Shown: positions 51,809 through 61,216 of the stretch, in pieces
Numbering within the stretch: position 1 is the stretch's first letter
How the letters are laid out: the number at the start of each line of letters is the position of its first letter
Assembly (NCBI RefSeq): GCF_001885075.1
Contig: NZ_MODU01000004.1
Coordinates: forward strand, 3,100,001 to 3,164,000
Source: Alteromonas sp. V450
GTDB taxonomy: Bacteria; Pseudomonadota; Gammaproteobacteria; Enterobacterales; Alteromonadaceae
Direction: 5' to 3'
DNA: 64,000 nt
The notes under the pieces: model-generated
Seen by the model: only the letters and a program-made list of their open reading frames with translations
Database searches by the model: none
Told to the model about the DNA's origin: nothing
Translations under genes and position numbers: made by a program

Positions 51809-52801
51809 CTAAGATGATGTAACAATATCAGCAAACATCTCTACGCTTTTTAATCTATCGCGAATATCGTAAATAGGCATAGATACTATGATTTCATCGA
51901 CCTCTGTCGCCTGAATAAAAGAAGCAAGTTTGGATTTGACCGTATCTTTTGAACCGACTAATGCGTATCGCAACACATTTGACAATAACGCTTCATCTGC
52001 TGAATTACATATATCGGCAAGGTTTTTCATAGGTTTAGCAAAAGGTTTATTTAACCCTTTTCGCATGTTCAAAAACTGCTGCTTTACCGAGGTAAATAAA
52101 AACTCAGCGTCGGCATCAGTGTCAGCGACTACCGCCATCACTCCTGCCATAGTACGAGGAGAGGCAAGTTGTTGTGATGGAACAAACATACTGCGATATA
52201 CATGAAGAGCATCAAAAAGCTGCTCTGGCGCAAAATGCGACGCAAAAGCAAAAGGCAACCCTAACTGGGCAGAAACTTGAGCGCTGTATAAACTGGAGCC
52301 GAGAAGCCACAAAGGAACATTACTTTTGGCGCCTGGCACTGCAATGACCGGCTGCCCCGGCTCAGGATCGCCGAAATATTGTTGGAGCGCTTTGATATCT
52401 TCTGGATAGCTATCGACGTTACTTTGTAAATTCCTTCGCAATGCTCTTGCGGTTGCCATGTCTGTACCTGGAGCTCGACCAAGCCCCAGCTCTACTCTTT
52501 CAGGAAAGAGTGCCGCTAGCGTACCAAACTGTTCGGCAATAACCAGCGGAGCGTGGTTTGGCAGCATGATACCGCCTGCACCAATCTTAATATGCGAAGT
52601 AGCATGTCCAATATGAGCAAGCACTACTGCCGTGGCCGAACTGGCAACCCCATGCATTCCGTGATGCTCTGCCAACCATACACGTTGATAGCCACTGGCC
52701 TCGGCTTGAATAGCCATTTTTCTCGAGTTTTCGAGCGCATCTGCAACATCAAAACCTTCAGCTATTGGGGCTAAATCTAGTAAAGAGTACGGTATAGTCA
52801 T
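51809..52801 (-). CDS. LLM-class (luciferase-like) flavin-dependent oxidoreductase
   Basis: 330 residues, bacterial-luciferase fold. The N-terminus [21 protein letters not shown] and [20 protein letters not shown] with [20 protein letters not shown] are typical of the YhbW/MsnO8-like group of LLM enzymes that use reduced FMN. No lux genes are nearby, so light emission is not expected. Substrate unknown. It lies 93 bases upstream of the binding-protein gene and runs in the same direction, but is likely a separate unit. Confidence 0.92.
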   Translation of the reverse strand: MTIPYSLLDLAPIAEGFDVADALENSRKMAIQAEASGYQRVWLAEHHGMHGVASSATAVVLAHIGHATSHIKIGAGGIMLPNHAPLVIAEQFGTLAALFPERVELGLGRAPGTDMATARALRRNLQSNVDSYPEDIKALQQYFGDPEPGQPVIAVPGAKSNVPLWLLGSSLYSAQVSAQLGLPFAFASHFAPEQLFDALHVYRSMFVPSQQLASPRTMAGVMAVVADTDADAEFLFTSVKQQFLNMRKGLNKPFAKPMKNLADICNSADEALLSNVLRYALVGSKDTVKSKLASFIQATEVDEIIVSMPIYDIRDRLKSVEMFADIVTSS

Positions 52802-53134
52802 AATTCCTCAAGAAACGACGGATGCTCATTCACATGTATGGATAAAAACAAAATTAACAAGCGAGTTTCGTTGTCTATGCGTTCGATTGTAGAACGATGA
52901 CGATAGTTTTCTTTGCAGACGTTTTACGATATTTAGCGCAGTTTCAATCACTCTTTTTGGATACGATGGAGACAACGTAGGTAAAAGTTTTACATTGCAA
53001 TCATCAAAAAGTTAGTTTAATTTTTTATCGTCTATTTCGTATAACGCCATACCAACAATAGCAACGTTTTTAATCCAGCAGTATTCGGACCTTCAGTAGC
53101 GTCCCCTGCCAACAACCATCAAAGGGATTTCATT
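52802..53134. other. divergent intergenic region
   Basis: 333 bases, AT-rich, with no gene or strong repeat that I can see. Promoters of the flavin oxidoreductase and of the small lipoprotein must lie here. An AAAGGGA ribosome site is visible just before the lipoprotein ATG. Confidence 0.4.
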
Positions 53135-53482
53135 ATGAATAAAATTCTAAAATCACTATCGCTTATCGCATTTTTAGGCCTACTAACAGCGTGCGGTGGT
53201 CACGGATATGAAGGAACCTACGAAGCAAAGTCTAATACGGGTTTGGACGACCTTTTTGGCAACTCTGAAGACCGTAGGCTTGAAATTGGCACTGACTACA
53301 TTGAAGCGGATGGAAGTCGCGAAACCTTCGACGAAATCTTTGTTCGTGAATCTGCAGGTAAACAGTATCTGGTATTTAAGAGCGAAGACGGCGGCTCAGA
53401 AGAAGCATGGGCCATTAAGGATGAAGATACCTTGGTTCAAGATGCGGGATTCTTTAAAATTGAGCTAAAACGCGTTGACTAA
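53135..53482 (+). CDS. small lipoprotein of unknown function
   Basis: 115 residues. The signal ends in LLTACGG (lipobox). The mature part is acidic and beta-rich (YEGTYEAKSNTGLDDLFGN, RRLEIGTDYIEADGSRETF, AWAIKDEDTLVQDAG), like a small lipocalin-like or DUF lipoprotein, but I cannot name it. An imperfect GGCCCT / AGGGCC repeat follows the gene at about 53491-53520. Confidence 0.75.
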   Translation: MNKILKSLSLIAFLGLLTACGGHGYEGTYEAKSNTGLDDLFGNSEDRRLEIGTDYIEADGSRETFDEIFVRESAGKQYLVFKSEDGGSEEAWAIKDEDTLVQDAGFFKIELKRVD

Positions 53483-53739
53483 ACGCCACGGCCCTTTTTC
53501 GAAAAGTTGAATTAGGGCCATCATTCAAGAGCTCTCGCCGCTATTTCTCTAACGTTATTCACAGTACAACGCCCAAGATTACCCTTACTTTCTATCAGAC
53601 TGCGAAGCGCCAACGTATATTTACGAGAAGTTTGAAAAGTAAAACGAAGGCGCGCCTTACAGGCCAAATTCGTACGGGAACGATATTGAAGCTCCCGTAT
53701 ATCAGCTAAAAATTACCCACAAAATCGTGACGATAAAGT

Positions 53740-54762
53740 CTATAGGTGTTGATGAAACCAGTCGGCTAATTCTTTCATAGCGGTAGGTTTAGTTTTAGGG
53801 CTCCAGCCATGTCCTTCATTCTTGTAAATACTAAGTCTATGAGGATGCTCTGATTTTTCTAAAGCATTAGCAAGCCACTTAGCATTTTCAACTGACACAC
53901 GTTCATCCCTATCACCGTGTTGAATCAGTATTGGTACGCTTTTATCTAATTCATCTACCCATTTAACCACCGAACGTTTTTCTAGTTCAGCTTCTTTATC
54001 AACGTCATAATTTGGTATTCTAACTTTGTAGACATTTTCCATCGATTGCCTGAATTCTAATTCTCGTAACAGATCCGATGCGCCCGCAATAGAAGCAACA
54101 GCGTTTACCTCAGGCATTTTTTGCATGGCTAAAAAGGTTTGCATACCACCTCTACTCGAACCGTACATACCAACCTTGAGAGGGTTTGCATCTTTAATAT
54201 ACGGTATATACTTTGCCAGTTTGACCACGTCCAACACATCAGAACCGCCAAATTCGTCATATTTTCCTTTCACCACCTCTTTATCAAACGCGCCCCGATA
54301 TTGGCTACCGATAATAGCGAAGCCTTGTTCGGCCATAGGAAAAAGATTGGCCACCATAGCGCCAAATACCACTGCTCCATAACGGCCATTGCCACCTCTG
54401 TTATATATCAGGACTGGCACGTCTGTTTGGCCTTTAGGTTTCATCACGTAACCAGATACTGTGAGGTTGCCTACCGGGTATTTGAAAACGCTACACTCAA
54501 TCGATTCTTTATAATGGTCAAAACTTTCTCGGGTAAAATTCTCTTTGAATGCTGCTAAGCGTCGCGCTAACTCTTCATCTGTTTTTGCTTTTCGCTGAAC
54601 ACTCTTGGTTATGATGGACAACCAAGAATCATATTCAGCAAAAGGGCCTGAAAAACAATCTCGGTGGTCAAAAGTCTCTGTGTCGGTAAGTATTTTTTGC
54701 GCGAAGCTTAACCGACTCAACAGCAAGCCGAACAACAAAATAAAGATCAGCGATTTTTTCAA
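53740..54762 (-). CDS. secreted S9-like prolyl oligopeptidase-family hydrolase
   Basis: 340 residues with a signal peptide (SLIFILLFGLLLSRLSFAQ). The hydrolase domain shows the nucleophile elbow MYGSSRGGMQTFLAM, the acid in ILIQHGDRDERVSVENA and the catalytic His in NEGHGWSPKTKPT. VPVLIYNRGGNGRYG forms the oxyanion side. The propeller domain of classical S9 enzymes is absent, so it may be a dienelactone-hydrolase-like or esterase relative. Acts outside the cytoplasm. Confidence 0.85.
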   Translation of the reverse strand: MKKSLIFILLFGLLLSRLSFAQKILTDTETFDHRDCFSGPFAEYDSWLSIITKSVQRKAKTDEELARRLAAFKENFTRESFDHYKESIECSVFKYPVGNLTVSGYVMKPKGQTDVPVLIYNRGGNGRYGAVVFGAMVANLFPMAEQGFAIIGSQYRGAFDKEVVKGKYDEFGGSDVLDVVKLAKYIPYIKDANPLKVGMYGSSRGGMQTFLAMQKMPEVNAVASIAGASDLLRELEFRQSMENVYKVRIPNYDVDKEAELEKRSVVKWVDELDKSVPILIQHGDRDERVSVENAKWLANALEKSEHPHRLSIYKNEGHGWSPKTKPTAMKELADWFHQHL

Positions 54763-55134
54763 GATAAGTCCCTTTAATTCAAATAGCTAAAAATACATAG
54801 CGGTATGTAAGATTACACACTAAATATAATTTTGTTCAAACCCAATTTAATAGGCTCTGGCAGCACATGTGGAAGGACATCAAAGTTTGAAACTTTTTCA
54901 CTCCCGCATTTCGATTCTCACATAGCAAACAGAAGCTTAGTGTGACAATAAATATTGAAATTTATAACCCATCAAAGTGGTTATCCAAAGAAAGTATGCC
55001 AATAAAGTTCGAAACTTATTTGTGCATAAAAAAGTTACAAAACCGACAGGCAGCACTCAAGACGTATTCCGGACCTTCACAATAAATTTCCATCTCCAAG
55101 GTCAGTAGACTAACACAAGAGCACCTGCACACTG
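54763..55134. other. intergenic region at the left edge of the degenerate patch
   Basis: 372 bases, AT-rich, no convincing gene. It separates the intact peptidase gene from the broken IS91 transposase and probably contains the left junction of the inserted DNA, but I see no clear end repeat. Confidence 0.4.
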
Positions 55135-55998
55135 ATGTGCCAAAATTTGGTAAGGACACCATTGCTAGAAGATCACTCTCATACCTATAAACGACATCGG
55201 CCAGAGCAGACATTGCTGTATCAATTAGTCGAACATCACTATCCTGAATTTCTGGAGCAGCTTTCACACAAAGGGAAGTTGCTGCCAAAGCACGTAGAAA
55301 AAGAGTTTGAAGAATTTCTTAAGTGCGATCGCCTTGAACACGGCTTTTTACGCCTAGTATGTGAAGACTGCAAGTATGAAAAATTGGTTGCATTCAGTTG
55401 CAAAAAGAGAGGTTTCTACCCAAGTTGCGGTGCAAGACGGATGACAGAGAGTGCGAAATTACTGGTTGACGCCGTCCTTAACGGCTATCCCATACGTCAG
55501 TGGGTGTTGAGTTTACCTATTCCACTAAGGTTGTTACTCGCCGGATATCCCAAACAATTAAGGAAAGTCATGCAAATCATTCATCGCACGATTTCCACTG
55601 ATATAATTCATCGCGCTGGTTACTTGAAGAAGTAGGTTAAAACGGGGGCGGTGACTTATATACAAAGATTTGGTAGTGCACTGAATCTCAACATACACTT
55701 CCATATGCTATTTCTAGAAGGCGTCATCAAAGAAGAGCGAGGTCAAACTAAATTCAAACGTGTTAAAGCACCGAGTCACTCTGACATGGAGGGTCTTATC
55801 AACACCATCAGCCATCGGATAGCGCAATACCTTGAAAAAACCGGACTGATCCAACGTGACATGGACAACAGCACCCTAGACTTGCCGATTACCACCAATA
55901 CTTGTCGTGCCCCACCGGTTTTCGAACCCGTGCAAACCTCAGCGATTAACGACTACTCATTTCGTGCTATTTTCAGAACACACATTCAATATATGTAA
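55135..55998 (+). pseudogene. IS91-family transposase, interrupted and 3' truncated
   Basis: The N-terminal zinc-binding part is present (FLRLVCEDCKYEKLVAFSC, FYPSCGARRM) with PIRQWVLSLPIPLRLLLA after it. An in-frame TAG at 55633-55635 interrupts it; translation then resumes in the same frame with TGAVTYIQRFGSALNLNIHF, containing the HUH-type His pair (HFH). The frame ends at 55998 after a divergent tail, and the catalytic Tyr region is missing. IS91 elements move by rolling-circle transposition. This copy should be dead. The start at 55135 is nominal; family proteins start closer to YKRHRPEQTLLY. Confidence 0.85.
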
Positions 55999-56058
55999 AA
56001 ACCCGATTTAAATTCAGCTGACACTATGTCTTGCCTATGGCGTTTATACTTCTTTTAC

Positions 56059-57735
56059 TCAGTAGTTATACAATCGTTCATATATTTCAGTAAGGTTATA
56101 GAGTTTTATAATTCCTGTGTCTGGATATGAAACTAGAATAGCCTCAGCAGCATTGTTCGCTCCCCATACTTTCACTGCTGAGCCGGCACCTGCATCTAAT
56201 TCGAACTCTACAGGATCAGCAAAGATGTCAATTGCAGTTGTGTTGCTAGCCCTATCAGTAATGTTATCGAAGAACAGTGATGTGCCTGATGTCTGTCTCA
56301 CAACAACCAGATCCTCAATATACTGATTAAGTACTTCCACTCCGCCAAAGTTACCATGCAGTAATGCAACTGGAACGCCCTCAGTCCAGGTGTATGGAAC
56401 AAGATGTATCTCGCCAGTTGACTCTTCCTGGTTCAATTGTACAAGTGCATGATTACCAATATGTTCTCCATCGGTAAGTAGCACAAACAGAGACCTTGGA
56501 ACCTGAGATGGAGTCCCAACAGGAATGACATCAAGGATTTTCATATTCGCAGGTTGATTTTCGATGAAGTTGAAAGAGTCAATCTCCTCATAGGTACCAT
56601 CTAAATCAGTATCAGCGATCAAGACAATCTCTGCAGAGTTATAGTCTATTCCGATTAGATCTGGAATTCTGGGAGTAAAGGGATCGTCTTCAACCAATGA
56701 TTCGGCTAATTCTGTCGGGTACAGGAAGCACAGCGATCGTCCGTTTTGTAATTGTGGAACGACAGTATCGTTAAACCCAACTACCCTACCGTCTCCTTCA
56801 ATAGGTTCTAATTCAACTGTTGAAAAGCCAATGTCCCTCTGGCCAACCCAGATAAAATTGATACCTGTAGAAGTGCGACCTCTTGAAAAACATGGTGCAT
56901 CTATATCGATACTATCATCAGCACTGAATTCACCTGCTTGAGTGCCTGTTTGGTTGATGTCTTTTTTCGTCACCCACCAGTATTTATTTGCTGTTTCGGA
57001 TAACACTGCGATTTCATCAACAAAAGTGTTTAACAACGTGAACGCCAACGCTTCTGTCTCAAGATAAGTGATTGATGGATACGTCTCACCAAAGGTTATG
57101 GTTGTATTGTCTTCAAAGTCAGAAAACTGATTAGTATCTGTGATGCCAAATGCTTGGAGTTGAACACTGTCAGTTGTTCCATCATTGATTGTTTGTGCAC
57201 CTATTACATATTGCGCATTCAAACCACCACCCAAGCCATTAACGCTGTTGCCATTACCGACGATTAGATCGATAGCAGGGGTATATTGTGCAACGGCAGT
57301 ACCCGCTCCTGATACGCCTTTTACAAGTATCTCAACTAGTTCACTATCCGTATCTTGATTGCCATTTCTGACCGTCAACTGGAATCGTAAATTCTCCTCA
57401 ATATCCTGGTCATATTCTGGAGCTAAATACCTAAATGCTTCAGAATTAATATCACTTAGCCTGGTAGCCGGCGTACCAGATACTTGTTCTATTAGAATTT
57501 CACGACTACCACTAGAGCCACTCGTTGAGTCGCTCATGTCAAAAACTATCTCTTCACCTTCAAAGACAGCAGTTTTGTTTACTGTATAAACCAGCGTCGG
57601 AGGAACCCTGGCGGGATCGGGTGGTGTTGAAGGCCCTGAGGGTTGTCCCGGATCGCTATCACCTCCTCCACCGCCGCATGCTGTGATTAGGGAAGCAAAG
57701 ACTAATGATATTGTTAATCGATAACAATCTCTCAT
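56059..57735 (-). CDS. large lipoprotein of unknown function
   Basis: 558 residues. The signal ends in LITACGGGGGDS (lipobox with a Gly-rich linker typical of surface or outer-membrane lipoproteins). A Pro-rich spacer leads to an immunoglobulin-like domain at about residues 50-140 (PTLVYTVNKTAVFEGEEIVF, DIEENLRFQLTVRNGNQDTDS). The remaining 400 residues contain WVGQRDIGFSTVELEP, DLIGIDYNSAEIVLIADTDL and similar repeats suggestive of a propeller. I do not recognise a family. Its stop codon side faces the IS91 remnant; the start overlaps the next gene by four bases. Confidence 0.75.
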   Translation of the reverse strand: MRDCYRLTISLVFASLITACGGGGGDSDPGQPSGPSTPPDPARVPPTLVYTVNKTAVFEGEEIVFDMSDSTSGSSGSREILIEQVSGTPATRLSDINSEAFRYLAPEYDQDIEENLRFQLTVRNGNQDTDSELVEILVKGVSGAGTAVAQYTPAIDLIVGNGNSVNGLGGGLNAQYVIGAQTINDGTTDSVQLQAFGITDTNQFSDFEDNTTITFGETYPSITYLETEALAFTLLNTFVDEIAVLSETANKYWWVTKKDINQTGTQAGEFSADDSIDIDAPCFSRGRTSTGINFIWVGQRDIGFSTVELEPIEGDGRVVGFNDTVVPQLQNGRSLCFLYPTELAESLVEDDPFTPRIPDLIGIDYNSAEIVLIADTDLDGTYEEIDSFNFIENQPANMKILDVIPVGTPSQVPRSLFVLLTDGEHIGNHALVQLNQEESTGEIHLVPYTWTEGVPVALLHGNFGGVEVLNQYIEDLVVVRQTSGTSLFFDNITDRASNTTAIDIFADPVEFELDAGAGSAVKVWGANNAAEAILVSYPDTGIIKLYNLTEIYERLYNY

Positions 57736-58085
57736 GATTTAACCTTACGTAAGTATTGTGCGACTTCAACTCTATTGCCATCTTTATAAAAGTCTATCTT
57801 CAGGTTATGAGTCTTATCACAGGCTTTTACTTTCCAGTGCTCAGATACATATTTATCTGATTCACTCGAGTTATCTTTAAGCTGGCTAACAAATTGCTTC
57901 GATGATCGTCTCTTACACCCAATAGCACTCAGATATTGCTTGATCATAATTCCAAAGACTTTTTTCATGCTTCTACTTTTCTCAGTCACGCTAGCTGAAT
58001 CGCTTCCCTTCTGTTTATTCCCGGCAGAGTATCCTGTGGTAAAAGTGATTAGTGCGATTAAAAGTATTAAGCGATGATAATTCAT
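57732..58085 (-). CDS. small exported protein cotranscribed with the lipoprotein
   Basis: 117 residues with a signal peptide (LILLIALITFTTGYSAG). The mature part is basic with two Cys (IGCKRRSS, KVKACDKTHNLK). No family recognised. Its stop overlaps the lipoprotein start (ATGA type), so the two are probably one operon of unknown role. Confidence 0.65.
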   Translation of the reverse strand: MNYHRLILLIALITFTTGYSAGNKQKGSDSASVTEKSRSMKKVFGIMIKQYLSAIGCKRRSSKQFVSQLKDNSSESDKYVSEHWKVKACDKTHNLKIDFYKDGNRVEVAQYLRKVKS

Positions 58086-58208
58086 AAGTTCTTCTTCCTT
58101 TTAGAACCTTAACGTTTTGTTACAACAGCAAGATCGTGCGTGAGTAGTGTTCGACTAGTAGTCCTAATATGCAGTCCATATTCGTGTTATGGGTCTTATT
58201 ATCTACTA

Positions 58209-58352
58209 CTACCAAATTGAATATTGGTCGCCCATTCTAGTTACTAGGGATAATCCGTAGCCAATAGATACTACCATTAACCCTCCGATAATAAAGCCCT
58301 GATAAAAAAAGCTAAAAGGTAGCAATAACAGACCAAATATTGCTGTTTGTCG
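58209..58352 (-). pseudogene. possible membrane-protein C-terminal remnant
   Basis: On the minus strand one frame, open from about 58352 to the stop at 58209, reads as two membrane helices (TAIFGLLLLPFSFFYQGF, IIGGLMVVSIGYGLSLV) ending QYSIW. It has no start and abuts the serine-hydrolase remnant in another frame, so it looks like the tail of another gene. Weak but hydrophobically coherent. Confidence 0.3.
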
Positions 58353-58605
58353 TCACCGAAATTTAACTTGCCTTCTTCAGCCAGTAAGGAAAGGCGAATA
58401 CGGTGAATTGCTTAGATACGGATGCAACGTGAAACATAGTTTCTGGCGTAACGGGTATATCGTATTCTAGGTTTGCACTACCATAACCTTTTGAAAATAT
58501 AATCTCTCCATCCTGCAGAACTGCAACTGAGGCCCCTAGCTTATTAATATCATCGAATTGGATAAACAGTCGATTCATTTGACCTTGGTAAGCGAAATTG
58601 AACAA
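58344..58605 (-). pseudogene. serine hydrolase (beta-lactamase family) N-terminal remnant
   Basis: About 80 residues match the start of class C beta-lactamase-like hydrolases: GASVAVLQDGEIIFSKGYGS, then TPETMFHVASVSKQFT with the catalytic Ser-x-x-Lys (SVSK). After that the frame is shifted: the expected continuation LLAEEGKLNFGDD appears in another frame at about 58344-58383, and then homology ends. The remaining roughly 300 residues are missing. There is no signal peptide. This is a broken gene by frameshift and deletion. Confidence 0.75.
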
Positions 58606-58715
58606 GAGTGCCTTGTGAAAACTGCTGAAAGAGCTATAAAAGATGTAGTTGTCGATACCTAAACCTCTGATGCGGATGTTAATAGAGCCACTGAAACGAA
58701 TTCATCAAATTTCAT

Positions 58716-59009
58716 GTGGAGTTAATATTTACCGAGCTTATTTTTACGTACCTGGTAGTTTATCTAATTTTTCGATTTTCAGTGTTAGCCATCGTTGGAA
58801 GCTCACAGCGCAGACTTTTGGCCATTCTCGCTCGTGATGCTGGTGCAGTCGGCATGACCGCTTTAATCGCATTTATGGCATCGAAAGCAGGTCTTCACGA
58901 AGAAGTTCACCCTTTGATATTTCATATGGCCTGTTACGCCCTCACAATATCAGTCTTATCATTTATCGGTTTGTCTGTGATGAATAAACGCAACAAATCT
59001 ACATCTTAG
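58716..59009 (+). CDS. small membrane protein of unknown function
   Basis: 97 residues from a GTG with no clear ribosome site. Three hydrophobic helices are seen (IFTYLVVYLIFRFSVLAI, GAVGMTALIAFMASKAGL, MACYALTISVLSFIGLSVM) and a basic end (NKRNKSTS). No family recognised. A hairpin terminator lies about 200 bases downstream. Coding support is moderate. Confidence 0.5.
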   Translation: MELIFTELIFTYLVVYLIFRFSVLAIVGSSQRRLLAILARDAGAVGMTALIAFMASKAGLHEEVHPLIFHMACYALTISVLSFIGLSVMNKRNKSTS

Positions 59010-59212
59010 TACGATGGCATGGGGGGAAGTTCTTACACTCCCTCGAACCGTTAACTCTCTCAAACTATTTGCCACAACGTCTATGAAAGACATGCTTCAA
59101 ATCTGATAAATAAAGCTTTTTCATTCATTTCTAATTCAAGTAGTCTTGAGCCCTAAACAACAGTGCTACGCTAAAAATACCGAAGATAATTTGCATTCTA
59201 TCCACCAATGCT

Positions 59213-59239
59213 AGTGACTTTCTTTTAAAAGTCACTTTT
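59213..59239 (+). terminator. hairpin terminator in the 59.0-59.3 kb gap
   Basis: Stem AGTGACTTT / AAAGTCACT with a 6-base loop and a short T run. The rest of the 320-base gap before the next gene shows nothing clear. Confidence 0.6.
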
Positions 59240-59329
59240 CTATTCGCTTAAACCATCGAGAGATATGTTGTATTCGATAAAATTAGTTGTTGAGTTATAC
59301 AATTTAAACATTAGAAATGGAGACTCTAA

Positions 59330-61030
59330 ATGCAAGATGCTGTTCAACAAGCCTATGTGGGCGATCTTTTTTGTACTTCTACAGGAAGGGAAATCACTGA
59401 CCTCCCCACACTCAAAAATGTTGATGAAGTAGACCGTACAGCTATTAAAGAATTACGAAAACACTATCCGAACGCACGGGTGGTAACTGGCCGCGTTACG
59501 TCGACCTATCTTTATAAACGTGTTTATCACTCCAGTAACAGCAACCTTACGGAGAGCTTTTGGTGGGTTGAGTTTGTTGATAAAGATGGCAAAGATTCTT
59601 CTTTTAGCCTAAGCGCTGAAAAGCCCCAATTTCAGAATCTGAAAAAAGGCGCGGTCCTCTCCTGTTTTTGGATATCAGGTTTAAGCCTGACTCACGATAT
59701 CCAAGGTGCAGATGCTGACCGTATTGTAATGAACGATAGAACTCCGGGCGCAGTGATCATCCATAAGGATGATGGTCAATCATCGTTTATAAATGATGCT
59801 TACACTCCAAAAGCAAAGAAAAAAATATTTTTGTTTTTGCCTGCATTTGCAATTTCTGCAATCTTTTCCGCTTATCAGTTCGATTTTAATAAGATAGGGC
59901 TACTCGTGTCTTTTGGTGTTGGCGCACTTGTATTCGTTATCGAGGCTTTATTGCAGCACAATGACTACAATAAGAGAGAGCGGGCTTTTGAGTCAATTAA
60001 GACCGCAGTAGCCAAACTAATAAAGGTTTCGAAGAATACGCTTGGCTTTCATTTGTCAATTAGACAACCTGAGCCCAGCGACGTTATTTGTGGCGGGTGC
60101 GAACAACGTATACCAAACGACGCATTATTCTGCCCCAAATGTGGCGCCAAGCAGAATCAACAAGATGACAAACCATCAAACAGTGTTATAGCTATAGAGG
60201 AAGGCATTCTTAAGGAAGTCATGCCCCTGAACTATATTGATAGGTATACGCACAAGTACGCCATGCTGAAAAGCAATGAAGCTGACGTCAAAGTATCTTT
60301 CATGTTCGGGAGAGTGCTAAGTCGTGACACCTTTGCGAATGTAAATGACATAACCAATGTGACATCCACTTTTACTACCTATGAGGTTTATAAATATGGT
60401 GTTTACGTGGGTGATAAGACAGAAGAAAAACGTAGCGAGAGAAGGACAAAGACGTCTAAGATTGAAGGGTCTGTTCTGGTCAGATTGGCCGATGGTCGGC
60501 TTGAAGAGCACACCTTCCCAGAAAAAATGACAGGATTATTAGATGAGGGGGATTGGTTCATGTTCGCGCAATCTAAAGCTTTACTCGATAACCCTACGAT
60601 GAACATTGAATATGCCTATAACTTAACGAAAGATAGAGAGCTTAGCACTTCGTCTTTTGAAAACTACAAGGGTCGTTCTTCGCTTGGTAAGTGGTTGGTG
60701 AAATTGTTGGTATTTGGTGGTTTGCACTGGGGTTGGTCTACATTATTCACGAAATTTATCCATACTGCACAAACCGTCAACAACGAGGCAATGGGTGCTG
60801 TAAGAGAGAATGCGTTCTTTGTTTGGGCCTCCAATAATATGTTGGTCATAGAAAATATCTTCATCTTCATATTTATAGTGTTGACATTGAAGTGGATGAG
60901 GAAAGGATTCACTTATCGAAAAGAAAATCGTAACGCCAGAAAGGCCATCATGACTCCACTGAATAAAGCGATAGCAGACGCTAAAGCCAAGCTGCCTTCG
61001 CTTAAAGAAAAAATCCTACGCGTAGATTGA
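59330..61030 (+). CDS. unrecognised membrane protein with a zinc ribbon
   Basis: 566 residues. An N-terminal soluble domain of about 160 residues is followed by two helices (FLFLPAFAISAIFSAYQF, GLLVSFGVGALVFVIEALL), then a zinc ribbon at about 252-273 with two CxxC knuckles (VICGGCEQRIPND, LFCPKCGAKQ), a second soluble domain (KTEEKRSERRTKTSKIEG), and two more helices near 440-520. It has no signal peptide. I do not know the family. It lies in the degenerate patch but is intact, with a plausible ribosome site (GAAATGGAGA) and its own terminator downstream, so it is likely expressed. Confidence 0.75.
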   Translation: MQDAVQQAYVGDLFCTSTGREITDLPTLKNVDEVDRTAIKELRKHYPNARVVTGRVTSTYLYKRVYHSSNSNLTESFWWVEFVDKDGKDSSFSLSAEKPQFQNLKKGAVLSCFWISGLSLTHDIQGADADRIVMNDRTPGAVIIHKDDGQSSFINDAYTPKAKKKIFLFLPAFAISAIFSAYQFDFNKIGLLVSFGVGALVFVIEALLQHNDYNKRERAFESIKTAVAKLIKVSKNTLGFHLSIRQPEPSDVICGGCEQRIPNDALFCPKCGAKQNQQDDKPSNSVIAIEEGILKEVMPLNYIDRYTHKYAMLKSNEADVKVSFMFGRVLSRDTFANVNDITNVTSTFTTYEVYKYGVYVGDKTEEKRSERRTKTSKIEGSVLVRLADGRLEEHTFPEKMTGLLDEGDWFMFAQSKALLDNPTMNIEYAYNLTKDRELSTSSFENYKGRSSLGKWLVKLLVFGGLHWGWSTLFTKFIHTAQTVNNEAMGAVRENAFFVWASNNMLVIENIFIFIFIVLTLKWMRKGFTYRKENRNARKAIMTPLNKAIADAKAKLPSLKEKILRVD

Positions 61031-61049
61031 TTAAACCTCTATAACTTAT

Positions 61050-61073
61050 CGACGTGTTCTTTCGAGCACGTCG
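61050..61073 (+). terminator. hairpin after the zinc-ribbon gene
   Basis: CGACGTG / CACGTCG with a 10-base loop, 19 bases after the stop, followed by GGTTCTT. Moderate T content. Confidence 0.5.
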
Positions 61074-61189
61074 GGTTCTTATTGCGTTCACATAAAAGCG
61101 AACATGTAAGGTGTACTAGTGTGATTACCAAGGGATTATGTCGGTCTAATTGTCTAATTACCGAGCGACTTTGTCGTAAATAGCATATA

Positions 61190-61216
61190 AGCCAGTTGCT
61201 AAACTGGCTATCTTTT
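61190..61216. terminator. hairpin at the end of the transposase remnant
   Basis: AGCCAGTT / AACTGGCT with a GCTA loop followed by ATCTTTT. It touches the stop of the leftward remnant and might be part of a mobile-element end. Confidence 0.5.

Noticed and set aside
51809..52801. Bioluminescence luciferase
   Set aside because: The protein belongs to the broad luciferase-like family, but no luxAB pair or luxCDE genes are present.
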